In this document: positions 47,846 through 58,356 of the stretch, piece after piece
Layout of the letters: each line of letters begins with the position of its first letter
Numbering within the stretch: the stretch's first letter is position 1
Assembly: GCA_040437565.1 (NCBI GenBank)
Contig: JBDOQK010000054.1
Span: forward strand, 1 to 64,000
Reading direction: 5' to 3'
Length of the DNA: 64,000 nt
Origin: Albugo candida
Lineage: Eukaryota; Oomycota; Peronosporomycetes; Albuginales
Notes under the pieces: model-generated
Told to the model about the DNA's origin: nothing
Databases searched by the model: none
Seen by the model: only the letters and a program-made list of their open reading frames with translations
Position numbers and translations under genes: made by a program

Positions 47846-49677
47846 TTATACTTTGCCCAATTCGGCCTCTACTTCTTCTTCGTCATCAGAAGGAGATGAT
47901 CCGCCCTCCAGCCATTCATCAAAGCTCGCTGCGCGATTCTGTTCTTCGACCTTTGATTCCCGATGCGTGTAATCTTCTCCGTCCCAGTACTGACAATCAA
48001 TCTTTCGTCCAGCAAAAAATCGGCCTTTCATCACTTCGAGGCATTTTGCAGCACTTCCGCTTGACGCGAATTTCACGACCACGATACCATCTTCATGATG
48101 ACCAAAGAGAGTTATTTTGTTGATTTCCCCGAGCTTTACAAGTTCTTGTTCAATGTCCTCCAATATTTCCTTTTCATACAATTCGTCTGCAGAGAAAAAT
48201 CATCGTGAAACTTTGTCAAATGACAGATTCTTCGCCGTACAGACCCGTGATTTCCTGCGGACAAAATAAATGCTTCAAGACGACAATTCTCAGCCCGTAT
48301 TTCTCATCATCTTGGCCTTCATTCCACGATAAAGCCTGTCGATACAATTTGTGATTCGTACTTATTCGCTACGTCGTACACGCATACCTTTTCTTGTTCG
48401 ATTCGCTTCACTTTCGTCCTCGCGTCTATTTTCATTTTCTTCTTTGCTACAAATTCGTCTCCTTTTTGTTGAAATACCGCCGGTGAGACATCAATACGCC
48501 AGCTACAACAAAGCGACGTGAATTCGTATCTCACTGGTAGTACATCACATACTCGGGTCGAAACTCGGACTGATCGAGAAGCTGTGTTGCCAATTCCACG
48601 GATGCCTCCTTCATGTAACAAATAGCTGCATCGCCCTACATCCAAATAGCCACACGCGTGTCTCTTTCCATCATCTCGAGTCCATCCGGAATCCTTACAT
48701 TCAGCCCGCCTTGATCTTTGGTATGATACAATTTGATCCGTGGTTGCTCGTCTATGAGGTCTTTCTGAATGACCCCACATTTTGAAAAATACTCTGCTAC
48801 TTCCTGGATCGTTGTATCGAGCGGTAAGCCATTCACATAGATCCAAGTTTTCTGCTTGCTTCGTCTCCATCGATTGCTTGCTTTACTCTTTTTCTTCCGT
48901 TTGCGTTTCGGTTCCTGTGTGGTTTCCTCATTATTTTCTGAGATACTTTTCTTCATTTCGTCTTTTCCATCGGTTTCCGTCGTCGGATGTATACGTTTCG
49001 TGTAGTCACGTTCCGGTAAACTTTCGACAACTTCCTGGAGAGCATTCAATTCCTCTTCGATTTTGTCTTGTGGTGTGACGTATTGTCTCGTTTCTTGATC
49101 GAAAACGTATTCTTTCCCATCTTCGGCGACGAATGCTGAAGCAGCTCTGTATCCATTCATTAGAGAGGTTCTATCTCTCAATCGCACAACGCACTTACGT
49201 TTCTACAAAGACTTGATCGGATGCAGGGAAGCTTTCTTGTTGTCGGATAAGCTCTTCTTGTTGATCGATTTCTTGGTTCATTTCGTTGATCACTTGTTTC
49301 AGAGCTTCGACTTGACAGAGAGGCAGACGATTGGCCTCGGTTCCGTCTGTCCATACAACTGTCAATCCGTCCACTTTTCCATCCATAAACAATTCCAATA
49401 GACTTTCCGTGCTAATTGGACCCTGTTGCAGGTCTTCTGACGTCAAGAAAAACCAGCGTAGACGCCAGGTAGCGCATAGAGTGTCAAACGGAGCCACAGA
49501 ATGGAGTGGTTTCCATTCTTTAAGACCAGACTTCCAAACGAGTTGATCCGATTTGAGAATGTCTTTACGAAAAAGCTTTTTCATCATGCAATCTGTCAAT
49601 GGGCCGCGTTGAGAGCCATTGTGTGCGTCTATATACATCCACACAGCTGTGTTGGACATTCGATGTAGCGTTGTCAT
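47846..49677 (-). CDS. HTATSF1: Tat-SF1/Cus2-like splicing factor (six exons, 518 residues)
   Basis: Exons, minus strand: 49,199-49,677; 48,699-49,146; 48,553-48,635; 48,388-48,502; 48,245-48,335; 47,846-48,186. The five introns are 50-63 bp, all GT-AG, and phases add up to 519 codons. Start is MTTLHRMSNTAVWMYIDAHN. Residues 11-130 hold two GYF_2-like modules (QRGPLTDCMMKKLF, LQQGPISTESLLELF). A Lys/Arg-rich stretch precedes RRM1 (about 258-345: TWIYVNGLPL, AAICYMKEASVELATQLL). PAVFQQKGDEFVAKKK is the family linker, and RRM2 (about 387-472: LRIVVLKHLF, CQYWDG) is the UHM-type domain, with an acidic C-terminus. Tat-SF1/Cus2 binds the U2 snRNP protein SF3B1 during spliceosome assembly. The GYF-like N-terminus is not in the human protein. 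The gene is head-to-head with the CENP-S gene, 287 bp apart. Confidence 0.9.
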
Positions 49678-49964
49678 TTTGAAACCTTATACAGTCCGAA
49701 TATAATGTGTGGCTCATTCACAGCAGTCAGACAGTGAGAGGGAAGAGGAAGAGCGACTTATACGATGCGATTGAACACTATGTAACGCTTACAAACACTG
49801 AGAGACTACTTTTCTATCCGTACGAATTGGGAAATGACTCCAAGGAAGAGATACAACACACATCAAACGCTGTACAGTCAGTCGGTAGCGAGTGGCTGTG
49901 AGGAATGCAAATGCGCTGATACCGCGTGATACCGGTCGACCAGAAACGCTATTCAGCGAATTCG

Positions 49965-50411
49965 ATGAGCGACACAGAAATGCGCGAGTCGATGCTATTT
50001 GCAGTGGGTACAATATGTGAAATGGAAGGTACAAAAGTCTCTGTGTACAATTCCTTTCATTCGGTGTCGTTTTTTAGATCAAAAGCAATGCGAGCGGTAT
50101 GCTGAGACTTCCGACACGGAAGGGAGACGTAAACGTCCAACGACGTCCAAAGAGACTCTCACGATACTGACCGATGTACTGATGCGACAAGCACAATGTG
50201 CGTTCACTGATACATTTCCATCAAAGCGTACGCTTACTATGACTCAGTGATGGCGACAGAGTTGCGGCATTTCGCGCATCACGCGAATCGCAAAGTAATC
50301 AAATCAGAGGATGTATTACTATGTGCCCGAAGACAGCCACAAATCGTTCGTATCGAACTGATGCACTTGACAACCACTCATACCGACGTGTTGTATAGAC
50401 GCAAGCGCTGA
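49965..50411 (+). CDS. CENPS: CENP-S/MHF1 histone-fold protein (three exons, 115 residues)
   Basis: Exons 49,965-50,028, 50,078-50,197 and 50,248-50,411; introns of 49 and 50 bp with GT-AG ends; total 116 codons including TGA. The protein starts MSDTEMRESMLFAVGTICEM. The histone fold continues with SKETLTILTDVLMRQAQLMA and TELRHFAHHANRKVIKSEDV, then LLCARRQPQ; F-A-x-H-A-x-R and the S-E-D-V turn are the strongest CENP-S signatures. CENP-S pairs with CENP-X at centromeres and with FANCM in replication-fork repair. No single open frame is long enough to reveal the gene without splicing. No CENP-X partner is in the window. Confidence 0.85.
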
Positions 50412-50766
50412 TAGCCTTTCAGCAAACGCAATTGAAGAAAACGAGCAAGAAACGCAAATCTCTCGACCGTAGCGAGCTCCACGGAGCCGTAAACAGTGTA
50501 AATAGAAAGCATTACTAACGTACCACAGAGAGTTCGGTCGCGTAGACAGCCTTTGTGCCAGCTGTACATTACAACTCGGCACGGGTTTCCGCCTCAAAAC
50601 GCTGAGAAATCGCACGCGACATTTCATTACAACTTATGAAAGCAGCTGCTTCCAAGAATTAAATCATGCGACATCACACGTCGTATGATGTGACTTGGAC
50701 TCTCTATACTGAGACTTTGAATGCGTCGCGTCTATAACACGCAGTCTGTGCTTTGTAGAAAATTCT

Positions 50767-51270
50767 CTTTCTAATCGTATCACTTTATCACTTTGGAAAT
50801 GGCATTTACTTACGACGCAAACGTATTCGAATCGACTTTCCACATGAACACACTTCCCGACGACGAACTGAATCTCTCCGAGTCGGACGAGGCTTTATTT
50901 CTGAGTATTTGTGCTTCCGATACAGTCTCGCCAGCCAATTCTCCGACATCTTCGATTCTACGGCCCCANNNNNNNNNNNNNNNNNNNNNNNNNNNNNNNN
51001 NNNNNNNNNNNNNNNNNNNNNNNNNNNNNNNNNNNNNNNNNNNNNNNNNNNNNNNNNNNNNNNNNNNNCTTTCTAATCGTATCACTTTATCACTTTGGAA
51101 ATGGCATTTACTTACGACGCAAACGTATTCGAATCGACTTTCCACATGAACACACTTCCCGACGACGAACTGAATCTCTCCGAGTCGGACGAGGCTTTAT
51201 TTCTGAGTATTTGTGCTTCCGATACAGTCTCGCCAGCCAATTCTCCGACATCTTCGATTCTACGGCCCCA
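50767..51270 (+). repeat. Assembly duplication around the gap at 50,969
   Basis: The 202 bp at 50,767-50,968 and at 51,069-51,270 are identical and flank the 100-N gap. The left copy repeats the upstream region and first codons of the bZIP gene (ATG at 50,799) and should not be annotated as a second gene. Confidence 0.93.
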
Positions 51271-52807
51271 AGGAGACATCGGGTGTCCTACAGATACTTC
51301 TCGCGCATCTGCAGTCGAACCCTCACAGCGATTCTCACTCGGTACCGATACGACTTTGCTACCTGTCGTTCCCTCGACGCCATTTGCGGTGAACCCAATT
51401 TCCTTCTACGAGAATTGTTCGTATGAGTTTCCAGTGTACTCGGACACTGTATCGATATCGAGGAACGGATCGACTCGCGTTGGAAAGTTTCACAACGCGG
51501 CACTGACAACGATACAGCCGCAAAGTAATCCCACCAAAGGACATTGTGGTATCCGCATTCCAATTCCTTCTACTCGACGTTTATCGCGTCCTCGTCAAAA
51601 GCCCAAAACGCTCGTGTCAGAGCTCAAAAATGTCGATATGTTCCTTAAAGTTCCTATCAAACAATTGACAGAGGAAGAGAAGAAAGCGCGAAGAAGAGCA
51701 CAAGTCGCGAAATCCGCTCGGAAACATCGCAATCGACAGAAAGAAGAGCTTATTCGTCTTCGCAAACAAGTACAATTACTGCAGGATCGGATGCTGACAA
51801 TGCGACTCGGAGCGTGTGAGAATTATAACACAGAAATCGCTGCAGGAAGTCTCAATGACACAGGCCCATGCAAACGGAAGAAACTCCGATATCGCGAACA
51901 AGCATCCGACAATGAATGCAGCGATACATCGAGTGTCGGTGTCGCCACTTGCATTCCCATTGAGCACTGGTACCATCGACTTCCAGTGGCTCGTGAGCAT
52001 CGACACCAAGTGATTCGCGAGTTTATACGGCGACGTACAGAGCTTGTGGTGCTTTACCAACAGAACGAATTCAAAGGGAACGTGTTACCGTACCCACACA
52101 CGAATTTCTTTCTATATAGCACGATGCCACATTTAGAGATCAAAGTGATACGAACCAAACGATTTGAAAACGTGAGTCCCAAAGTCGTAGCGGAAGCGTA
52201 CTGGCAATCGGTCGCTCGATTTGATATCTGTCTGCCGCAATGGCTAAATGGTCACGTTTTGGTCGAGGTACGAGTCAAAAAAGTCTCTTTACAAGTGACG
52301 GATATAAGACATTTCTGTAGCGTTTGGATGAGATCGATGAAAACACTTGTTACGGCCGAACGATTTCTCCACTGCTGTATCAACACGAGAATCGAAATTC
52401 CATCAATTTGCATTCGTATGTGGTACACCATCGCTTCCGTCGCGAGAATGCTCTTTACATCATGTGGGAAACAATTCAAATGGATGATCTTTATTCCTTT
52501 GAGCGAAAACCGTGTCGAATTTACAACAATGAGGTTGGGAGGTACAGTGGACGCATGCTATCTCTCTGTACGATCGACACTCATATTGTCTTTGAGCAGC
52601 GCTTGTTTCAAGACGGTCAGCAACGGAACGAAAGGGAACGATACTGTGATGCATGTTGTGCTGCATAGTGTCCCGCCTTCGGATCTTCGCGGAGAATCTT
52701 CCAGTCGATACACTCAGGCGTTTGTGACGCTGTATTGTCGACGTACGGATGTCTTTGAGAGCAATACCGTTTTCAAATTAGAGGAATTATTGAGACGAAA
52801 TGTGTGA
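51101..52807 (+). CDS. bZIP transcription factor with altered basic region (three exons, 531 residues)
   Basis: Exons 51,101-52,267, 52,321-52,541 and 52,600-52,807. The introns (53 and 58 bp) together add 111 nt, so an unspliced 570-codon frame is also open. The spliced frame is preferred because exon 2 then reads ENRNSINLHSYVVHHRF and NALYIMWETIQMDDLYSFE, and both junctions are in phase. The start is ATG at 51,101. An acidic Ser-rich N-terminus is followed by the basic region at residues 194-215 (KKARRRAQVAKSARKHRNRQ) and a leucine-zipper-like stretch. The normally invariant Asn of N-x-x-A-A-x-x-S/C-R is Val202, and the S/C position is His209; Arg210 is kept. Changes at this Asn are known in oomycete bZIPs. 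The C-terminal 250 residues may be START-like, which is a weak inference. Confidence 0.85.
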   Translation: MAFTYDANVFESTFHMNTLPDDELNLSESDEALFLSICASDTVSPANSPTSSILRPQGDIGCPTDTSRASAVEPSQRFSLGTDTTLLPVVPSTPFAVNPISFYENCSYEFPVYSDTVSISRNGSTRVGKFHNAALTTIQPQSNPTKGHCGIRIPIPSTRRLSRPRQKPKTLVSELKNVDMFLKVPIKQLTEEEKKARRRAQVAKSARKHRNRQKEELIRLRKQVQLLQDRMLTMRLGACENYNTEIAAGSLNDTGPCKRKKLRYREQASDNECSDTSSVGVATCIPIEHWYHRLPVAREHRHQVIREFIRRRTELVVLYQQNEFKGNVLPYPHTNFFLYSTMPHLEIKVIRTKRFENVSPKVVAEAYWQSVARFDICLPQWLNGHVLVEVRVKKVSLQVTDIRHFCSVWMRSMKTLVTAERFLHCCINTRIEIPSICIRMWYTIASVARMLFTSCGKQFKWMIFIPLSENRVEFTTMRLGGTVDACYLSVRSTLILSLSSACFKTVSNGTKGNDTVMHVVLHSVPPSDLRGESSSRYTQAFVTLYCRRTDVFESNTVFKLEELLRRNV

Positions 52808-52919
52808 ATTTGGTCGCAGGGAATAAGAGTGAAAATGTGTACTTTTTTCAAACTGAAAGGCTCTTTGTCGTCTCGTTTCGATTGCAGATCCCAACGGCTA
52901 TGGAGTCACGAGCACTATT

Positions 52920-55900
52920 CTATCGAGCAAGGTAAGTGAGCATCTTTCGTACGTCGTGATGATGTCGAGATTGCCATGTAAGGATTTGCTTTCGCCATTG
53001 AATCAAGTCGAATGATTCGAGTGAGAGCTTTGAAAGCTCAAGATACCCGAAAGGACTCGATCGTTGAGGAGCATGTATCGGTTGCTGGGCGGCTATCTCA
53101 GCCATCGATGCTTGTAAATGCAAGATGAATGCGACGTAGATGTACACCTTCACAACAACAAGTCGAGAATGAGACTGAATGGAGACGCAGTACACCGACC
53201 TGAAACTCTGGGCCGTAGACCGCGAGAAGCAATGTCATCATGGCCACATTCGACCATGGAACACACCTCCAAAACATTTGATTTCGCCAGCGCACAATCA
53301 AACTCAAAACAGAGCCATTGCACGCCGCAATCAATTGTAAAACCTGCAAAATGGTTTCTCAGATGACATTCGAAATATTGGCAAAGAAATGACCTGAGGC
53401 GCCTCTACTGCAATGATCCATTCCACCGCTTTGGATAGTGTCCTATTCGCCTCAAACGATCCATTGCGTGCGGTAGCGGATGAGCTTTCCAACCGAACGC
53501 ATTCCGAAAGCCGTAAAATGTCACATGTGAGGTCTATGGAAGTGGTCATTATCACGATCGCTACTGTGAAGCAATCCGGTGCTGATCGCTGACACATGAA
53601 GGTCCATCGTTCCATAGTCGATGCCAAATCAATTGGGCTACAGAACGTCTCCAAGATGCGTTTGCCCCATTGATACTTGGACGCTACATGTACATCCGTA
53701 TCGCAATTTTCGATTATGTTGTGCGTTTTCGGAGGCTTTACACACTTTACGATCGCAATCATTACATTCGATACGATACGATTGAGATCGATTGTATCCA
53801 ACGCTGAGGCTCCTACTTCCATCACAAGTGCCCATACGTACTCGCAAACAGATTCCATCGACACGGAGCCTTCCGNNNNNNNNNNNNNNNNNNNNNNNNN
53901 NNNNNNNNNNNNNNNNNNNNNNNNNNNNNNNNNNNNNNNNNNNNNNNNNNNNNNNNNNNNNNNNNNNNNNNNNNNTTATGTTGTGCGTTTTCGGAGGCTT
54001 TACACACTTTACGATCGCAATCATTACATTCGATACGATACGATTGAGATCGATTGTATCCAACGCTGAGGCTCCTACTTCCATCACAAGTGCCCATACG
54101 TACTCGCAAACAGATTCCATCGACACGGAGCCTTCCGCTTGAGCGGAATTGAGGTACGTCATCAACGTCTGATACAGCATTTGATCGAAAACCTTTGGTT
54201 CCTGAGCTTTGGCTTGATTCGATCCCTTCCCTTGCCATTGTCGTTTTGAAGTAGCAACCAGTAGACGATCTGCAAGTCTGTGGCAGCCAGTAAGACCTTC
54301 GTCGTCCTGGAGAAGCGTGATCGGATCGAGTGTGTTGAGAAGACTTGCGATTCGATGACATCCAAAAACACAATTCGTTACGGCCAAAAGCAGTCGTAAT
54401 CGAAGGACGCAGACGTCCTGTCCGACGGTATGGAATGACGCACAGGAACGCTCCACAAAATGAAATGTGATGGAGTCGCGTACGAATTGTTCAAAGAAAG
54501 ACGGAGATCGATCCTCCCAAAGCGATAGTAATGGACTCGAAAGCACACACAAAAGAGCAGTGAATGCATTCCTTCTCTCACAGAGAAACGCCGGACATTC
54601 TTCCCATCCAAATTGCACCATGACACTCGTTTCAAGATGCTGTAAAAGACTCGAAAGTATCGCATTTACTTCAGTGAAGCACTCTGAGAAAGTTCCCATC
54701 GACCACAACGCATTGAAAAGCGGCTGAAATGAGAGCAACGGCAAGCATCCGTCGATCTGTAGCCAATTAGCCAGTGAGTCAGAGTGTGCACGCATCGATA
54801 GAAACTCTCTCACAAACGCATCGTCTGATGCTTCCAACATGAAAAAGTCTGACAAAGCGGTGGACGAGCGACACATATGAATCAAACTTTTGCTCAATTC
54901 GGCTTTCAGTTTCAAAGAATCGATCGATTCGGTGTCGCACCATTCCAATGCGTCTTTGAAGCAGTCGCAAAATTCGCTTTCGATGAGAATTGACGCATTT
55001 CTGACCAAAAAAGCAGAGTCCCATTTGTGCACTGGCGGAAGCTCCGCGACGCAAATTGCCGATTTTATAGTTCGTTTCCACGCTTTTGCAAAAAAAGACA
55101 GCACATCCGAATCGGTCAACGGCGAGGTTTGATGTTCTACTGCGATGAGATACCAAGCAGCCACAAGATGTTGATGGATGAAAAGGTCGCTTTCGGACGT
55201 GTGCTTTTGGATGTACTTTACGATCGAAAGCGTGGACGATTGTGCTTCTTCTGGACTGAAAGGAAGCCACTGAATGTCTTCGACAGGGAGCAAGTCGGAC
55301 GATTCGCAGACGCAACGATCAAACCACTGAACAGCGAATGAGTCTTTTTCCAACTTTTATGCGTCACTTACAGTTGAAGCAAAGGCCCAAGCACTTTGCG
55401 GCTCCTTACAGCCAAAAGAATAACAAGAGATGCAACGCTGAAGCCTCTGTCTCCAAGGAGCTCCTTCAACGACTGCGAGCTATCGACACGGAACCTCAGG
55501 CTACCACTTGGAATTTGATCGATTTCGTACCACAAACAGAGTTTTCATAAGTCCATGGAGAACGTCATTCGTTTCGTTTGTCTACAGCAAAGCACATTTC
55601 GCACGCAAAGAGCTCACAAAACGTCGACTTACAACAGAAATCGATACGCCGGAAAGATGAAATATCGTATCATTCTCACTGTCAAAAGTCTGAAATTCGA
55701 GCGATTGGGAGTCCTTCGAATCGATCGATACGCTCTCTGACGACCCAATTCTCAAAATCCCACAGCTTTTCTCGTACTCGGCGCAAATCGCAAGCAGATG
55801 GAAAATCTAAAGCAGTTTTCACAATTTGAAAACAGAGCAAAGAGCTTCGTACCTCTCTCATCACATTCCTTCCCACCGTTTCCAATGGACCAACAGAAGG

Positions 55901-56841
55901 CTGTAGCATCTCAAGCGGCTGACACACGTCAATTCGATCCCAAATGGCATTCCAAAATCCTGATTCTCGCACGCTACAGCCAATTTGTTGACGGTATGGT
56001 GATCGACAAAGCCATAATTGGAACCAATGCATCTCGAGGTCCTTTTCCGCATGCAAAGAAGCCATAATTGTGAGTACGGTCGGAGAAGGAGAATGCGTGA
56101 ATGGAAGTAGCAATAGAGAAAATGTGCTTTGATACACACGCGCATGGACTCTGGGACTCGAATGACTCCATTCCTCAGGTAAGCGATGCAGCATGCGTTC
56201 CAAAATGCGAATGGTTGGTATCAAAGTCTGCGCCTTCGGATGCTTCGCCACGAAATCGAAGTATGTCAATTGGTTGGCCTGACGCTCGATAGCGTTTCTC
56301 AGCGAGTCGACCAAAAGGAAGAACACGTCCATGAGAAGAGAGACATTTTCCATCCGTTCGATAATTGCGAGAAATTGCGAACAGCACGTCGTATGAACGA
56401 CCTCGTTATCGCTCCAAAAGCCGTGTTGGATGAGCGCTTTACAGACAGATTCACACATTGGCTCATTGTGAATGATCCGAACGATAGACAGCTACGAGTG
56501 AATTCGAGCGATTGGAACGTATTCAGCGCCTACCTTTGCAATTGAGGCTGCGCCATTTAGTTTTTCTGATACATGAGCGCTTTGTAATGCATTACACGCG
56601 GACATACAGCTTTCAGGAGAGCTGTGTTTCCATTAGTAAGGCTATACATTCGTGTTGGAGAGCGATACGACCTCGTGGAGGACGCAATGTCGTCATGTAG
56701 ACTCGACGTATCGACGCAAAGCGCGTCCAACCCGACAGAAGAGCTCCGACTGTCTCTATCTCCACTCGATTCCGCGCAACTCGTGCGATTCAAAACGGCC
56801 TCTGAGGCGTACCGGCGCTCTTCCTGAAGCTTCTGTGCCAT
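52920..56841 (-). CDS. Large helical-repeat (ARM/HEAT-like) protein, nine exons, about 1,082 residues
   Basis: Exons, minus strand: 56,672-56,841; 56,534-56,621; 55,745-56,491; 55,633-55,689; 55,531-55,581; 55,372-55,479; 53,394-55,326; 53,267-53,343; 52,920-53,199. Introns are 42-67 bp, all GT-AG, with consistent phases. Exon 7 spans the gap at 53,876; removing the duplicated 162 bp plus the Ns leaves 1,671 nt, a multiple of three. The start MAQKLQEERRYASEAVLNRT leads into a Ser-rich region, then repeats of hydrophobic helices such as EKLNGAASIAKLSIVRIIHN and SVCKALIQHGFWSD. The composition suggests an ARM/HEAT solenoid. No catalytic motif and no specific family were recognised. It is head-to-head with the metallophosphoesterase gene, about 146 bp apart. 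The last exon may hide one more intron. Confidence 0.7.
53714..54137 (+). repeat. Assembly duplication around the gap at 53,876
   Basis: The 162 bp at 53,714-53,875 and at 53,976-54,137 are identical and flank the 100-N gap, inside exon 7 of the helical-repeat gene. Collapsing the copies keeps the exon frame open. Confidence 0.93.
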
Positions 56842-56987
56842 CAGATCTATTCAGCGGTTTGTAAACGATTTTCTACGCGATGAGATGTATTTTTTTCCAT
56901 AAAATCGCATCAATGGCTCACATTTGCCGACAGAGCGGAAGAGCGTAAAATCATATTGGAAAAGTGACTGACTGGAAAGTCTCTACG

Positions 56988-58326
56988 ATGAATCGACGAT
57001 TCTCATGGGTTCTGACCGCATCGATGGGTGCAATAATGGCGCAAGTTGTCAGCTTCTATATCGCGTCATTGTACTGCAAATTCATTGCCAAGAATCAAGG
57101 CTCAACATGCGCGTTGGTGCTCAGCGATATTCATTTGCTGGGGCACAGACGACGCAATGTACTCGAGCGCATGTGGTCTGACTGGCAGGTGAGTCGATAC
57201 AAAGGCGTAAGGCACGAGGCATAAGGCTCGGATGTAGATATTCATTTCGGTGACGACAGCGCTTCATGTCCACCGTCCAGCATTACTCGTTGTGTTGGGC
57301 GATCAGTTGGATGAAGGAGGGTTCCCGACACAACAACTTGTGTATGAGGTTGTGAATGCGTTTGATGGAATGAATCGATTTGTGATGTGAGCAGAGTTAT
57401 GTGAGGCGCTTTTCCTGGATTTTCTCGCAAGTTCGAAGGAAGACGCTTTTTGTGGTACGAAATAAAGTGTGAGTGATCGATTGACAGCGCTGATGGATAG
57501 ATGGGAAATCACGACATGCATTTCGGAGCGGAGGAGCTGATGCGGTATGAGAACGCTTTCGGAGCTTGTAACTCGATGTATCTTGCGGGTGGCGCTTCTT
57601 TTGTCGTATTGAATACCATCGCTTTGGATACAAATGTGCACAGTGGAAATAACGCTAAAATACAAACACAACGGTAAGGAAATTGGCACTGTTTCAACGT
57701 ATTGGAAGCTGAAATCAAAATGTAGTTTTCTGAATGATTTGCGTCGCGAATTGGAAAGGAAGAATACGAATCATAAAGTGATTCTCCTCACACACTTTCC
57801 ATTGTATCGTGTAAACGATCTCAACTGCGGGGACCTTCGAAGTAACGAGAGAGGTCACATCACATATCTCGATCCAGCGTCGCGGTATCAAAAGCATCGT
57901 CACGTTCTATCGCCACCGCTCTCCAAGTATCTCCTCGACACAATACGGCCATCGTTGGTTCTTTCAGGCCATACACACGCGTATTGTGCTCAGCATCACC
58001 GAGTAGAGAGCATGAATGGATTTCCGATGAACATCTCCGAGTACACAATTCCATCATTCGCATGGAGTCAGCGTCCCGACCCCAGTTATGCTGTCCTGAA
58101 TCTCGATTTCTCGATTTCTCCAGAGCTCCAACTCTGTCATCTTCCTGATGAGAGGTTCATCGCCACCATCTGCCTTCTCTTCATCTCCGTATGCTTGCTG
58201 AAATACGTCAAAACACTTGGACCTATCTCATCGAACAAAAATCGCATCGCGCAAAGCCATTTCCGAACCACACAATCTGTGCATAAGGTATCAGAATCAG
58301 AATTGCGGACGGAAAATGTTTTGTGA
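56988..58326 (+). CDS. MPPE1: PGAP5/MPPE1-like metallophosphoesterase (five exons, 379 residues)
   Basis: Exons 56,988-57,188, 57,238-57,386, 57,439-57,454 (16 nt), 57,501-57,673 and 57,726-58,326; introns 46-52 bp. The ATG at 56,988 gives an N-terminal membrane anchor (WVLTASMGAIMAQVVSFYIA). Calcineurin-type metal motifs follow: S-D47-I-H49, L-G-D89-Q-L-D, G-N125-H-D, HFPLYR and S-G-H-T-H-A. A second membrane segment near the C-terminus (ATICLLFISVCLL) fits an ER/Golgi protein with a luminal catalytic domain. In animals PGAP5 removes ethanolamine-phosphate from the second mannose of GPI anchors during ER export; yeast Cdc1/Ted1 are relatives. All active-site residues are kept. The gene converges with its right neighbour, with stops 30 bp apart. 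Confidence 0.88.
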
Positions 58327-58356
58327 CATATTTGTAAATACATTACAATATTGTAA

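Noticed and set aside
50319-50627. 102-codon minus-strand frame opposite CENP-S exon 3
   Set aside because: It overlaps a well-supported spliced gene and has no recognisable features.
50799-50968. A second, truncated bZIP gene in front of the first
   Set aside because: Sequence is identical to 51,101-51,270 and stops at an N gap; it is a duplicated contig end.
51095-52807. Single-exon 570-codon bZIP protein starting at TTG
   Set aside because: It begins at a non-ATG codon and reads through two good introns whose lengths happen to cancel; the spliced version with ATG at 51,101 gives better protein sequence.
53976-54137. Tandem duplication inside the helical-repeat gene
   Set aside because: Identical flanks of a fixed-size N gap and restored frame after collapsing point to assembly error.
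54779-55315. 178-codon minus-strand frame overlapping exon 7
   Set aside because: It is Arg/Cys/Ser-rich with no domain and shadows the much better exon 7 frame of the helical-repeat gene.
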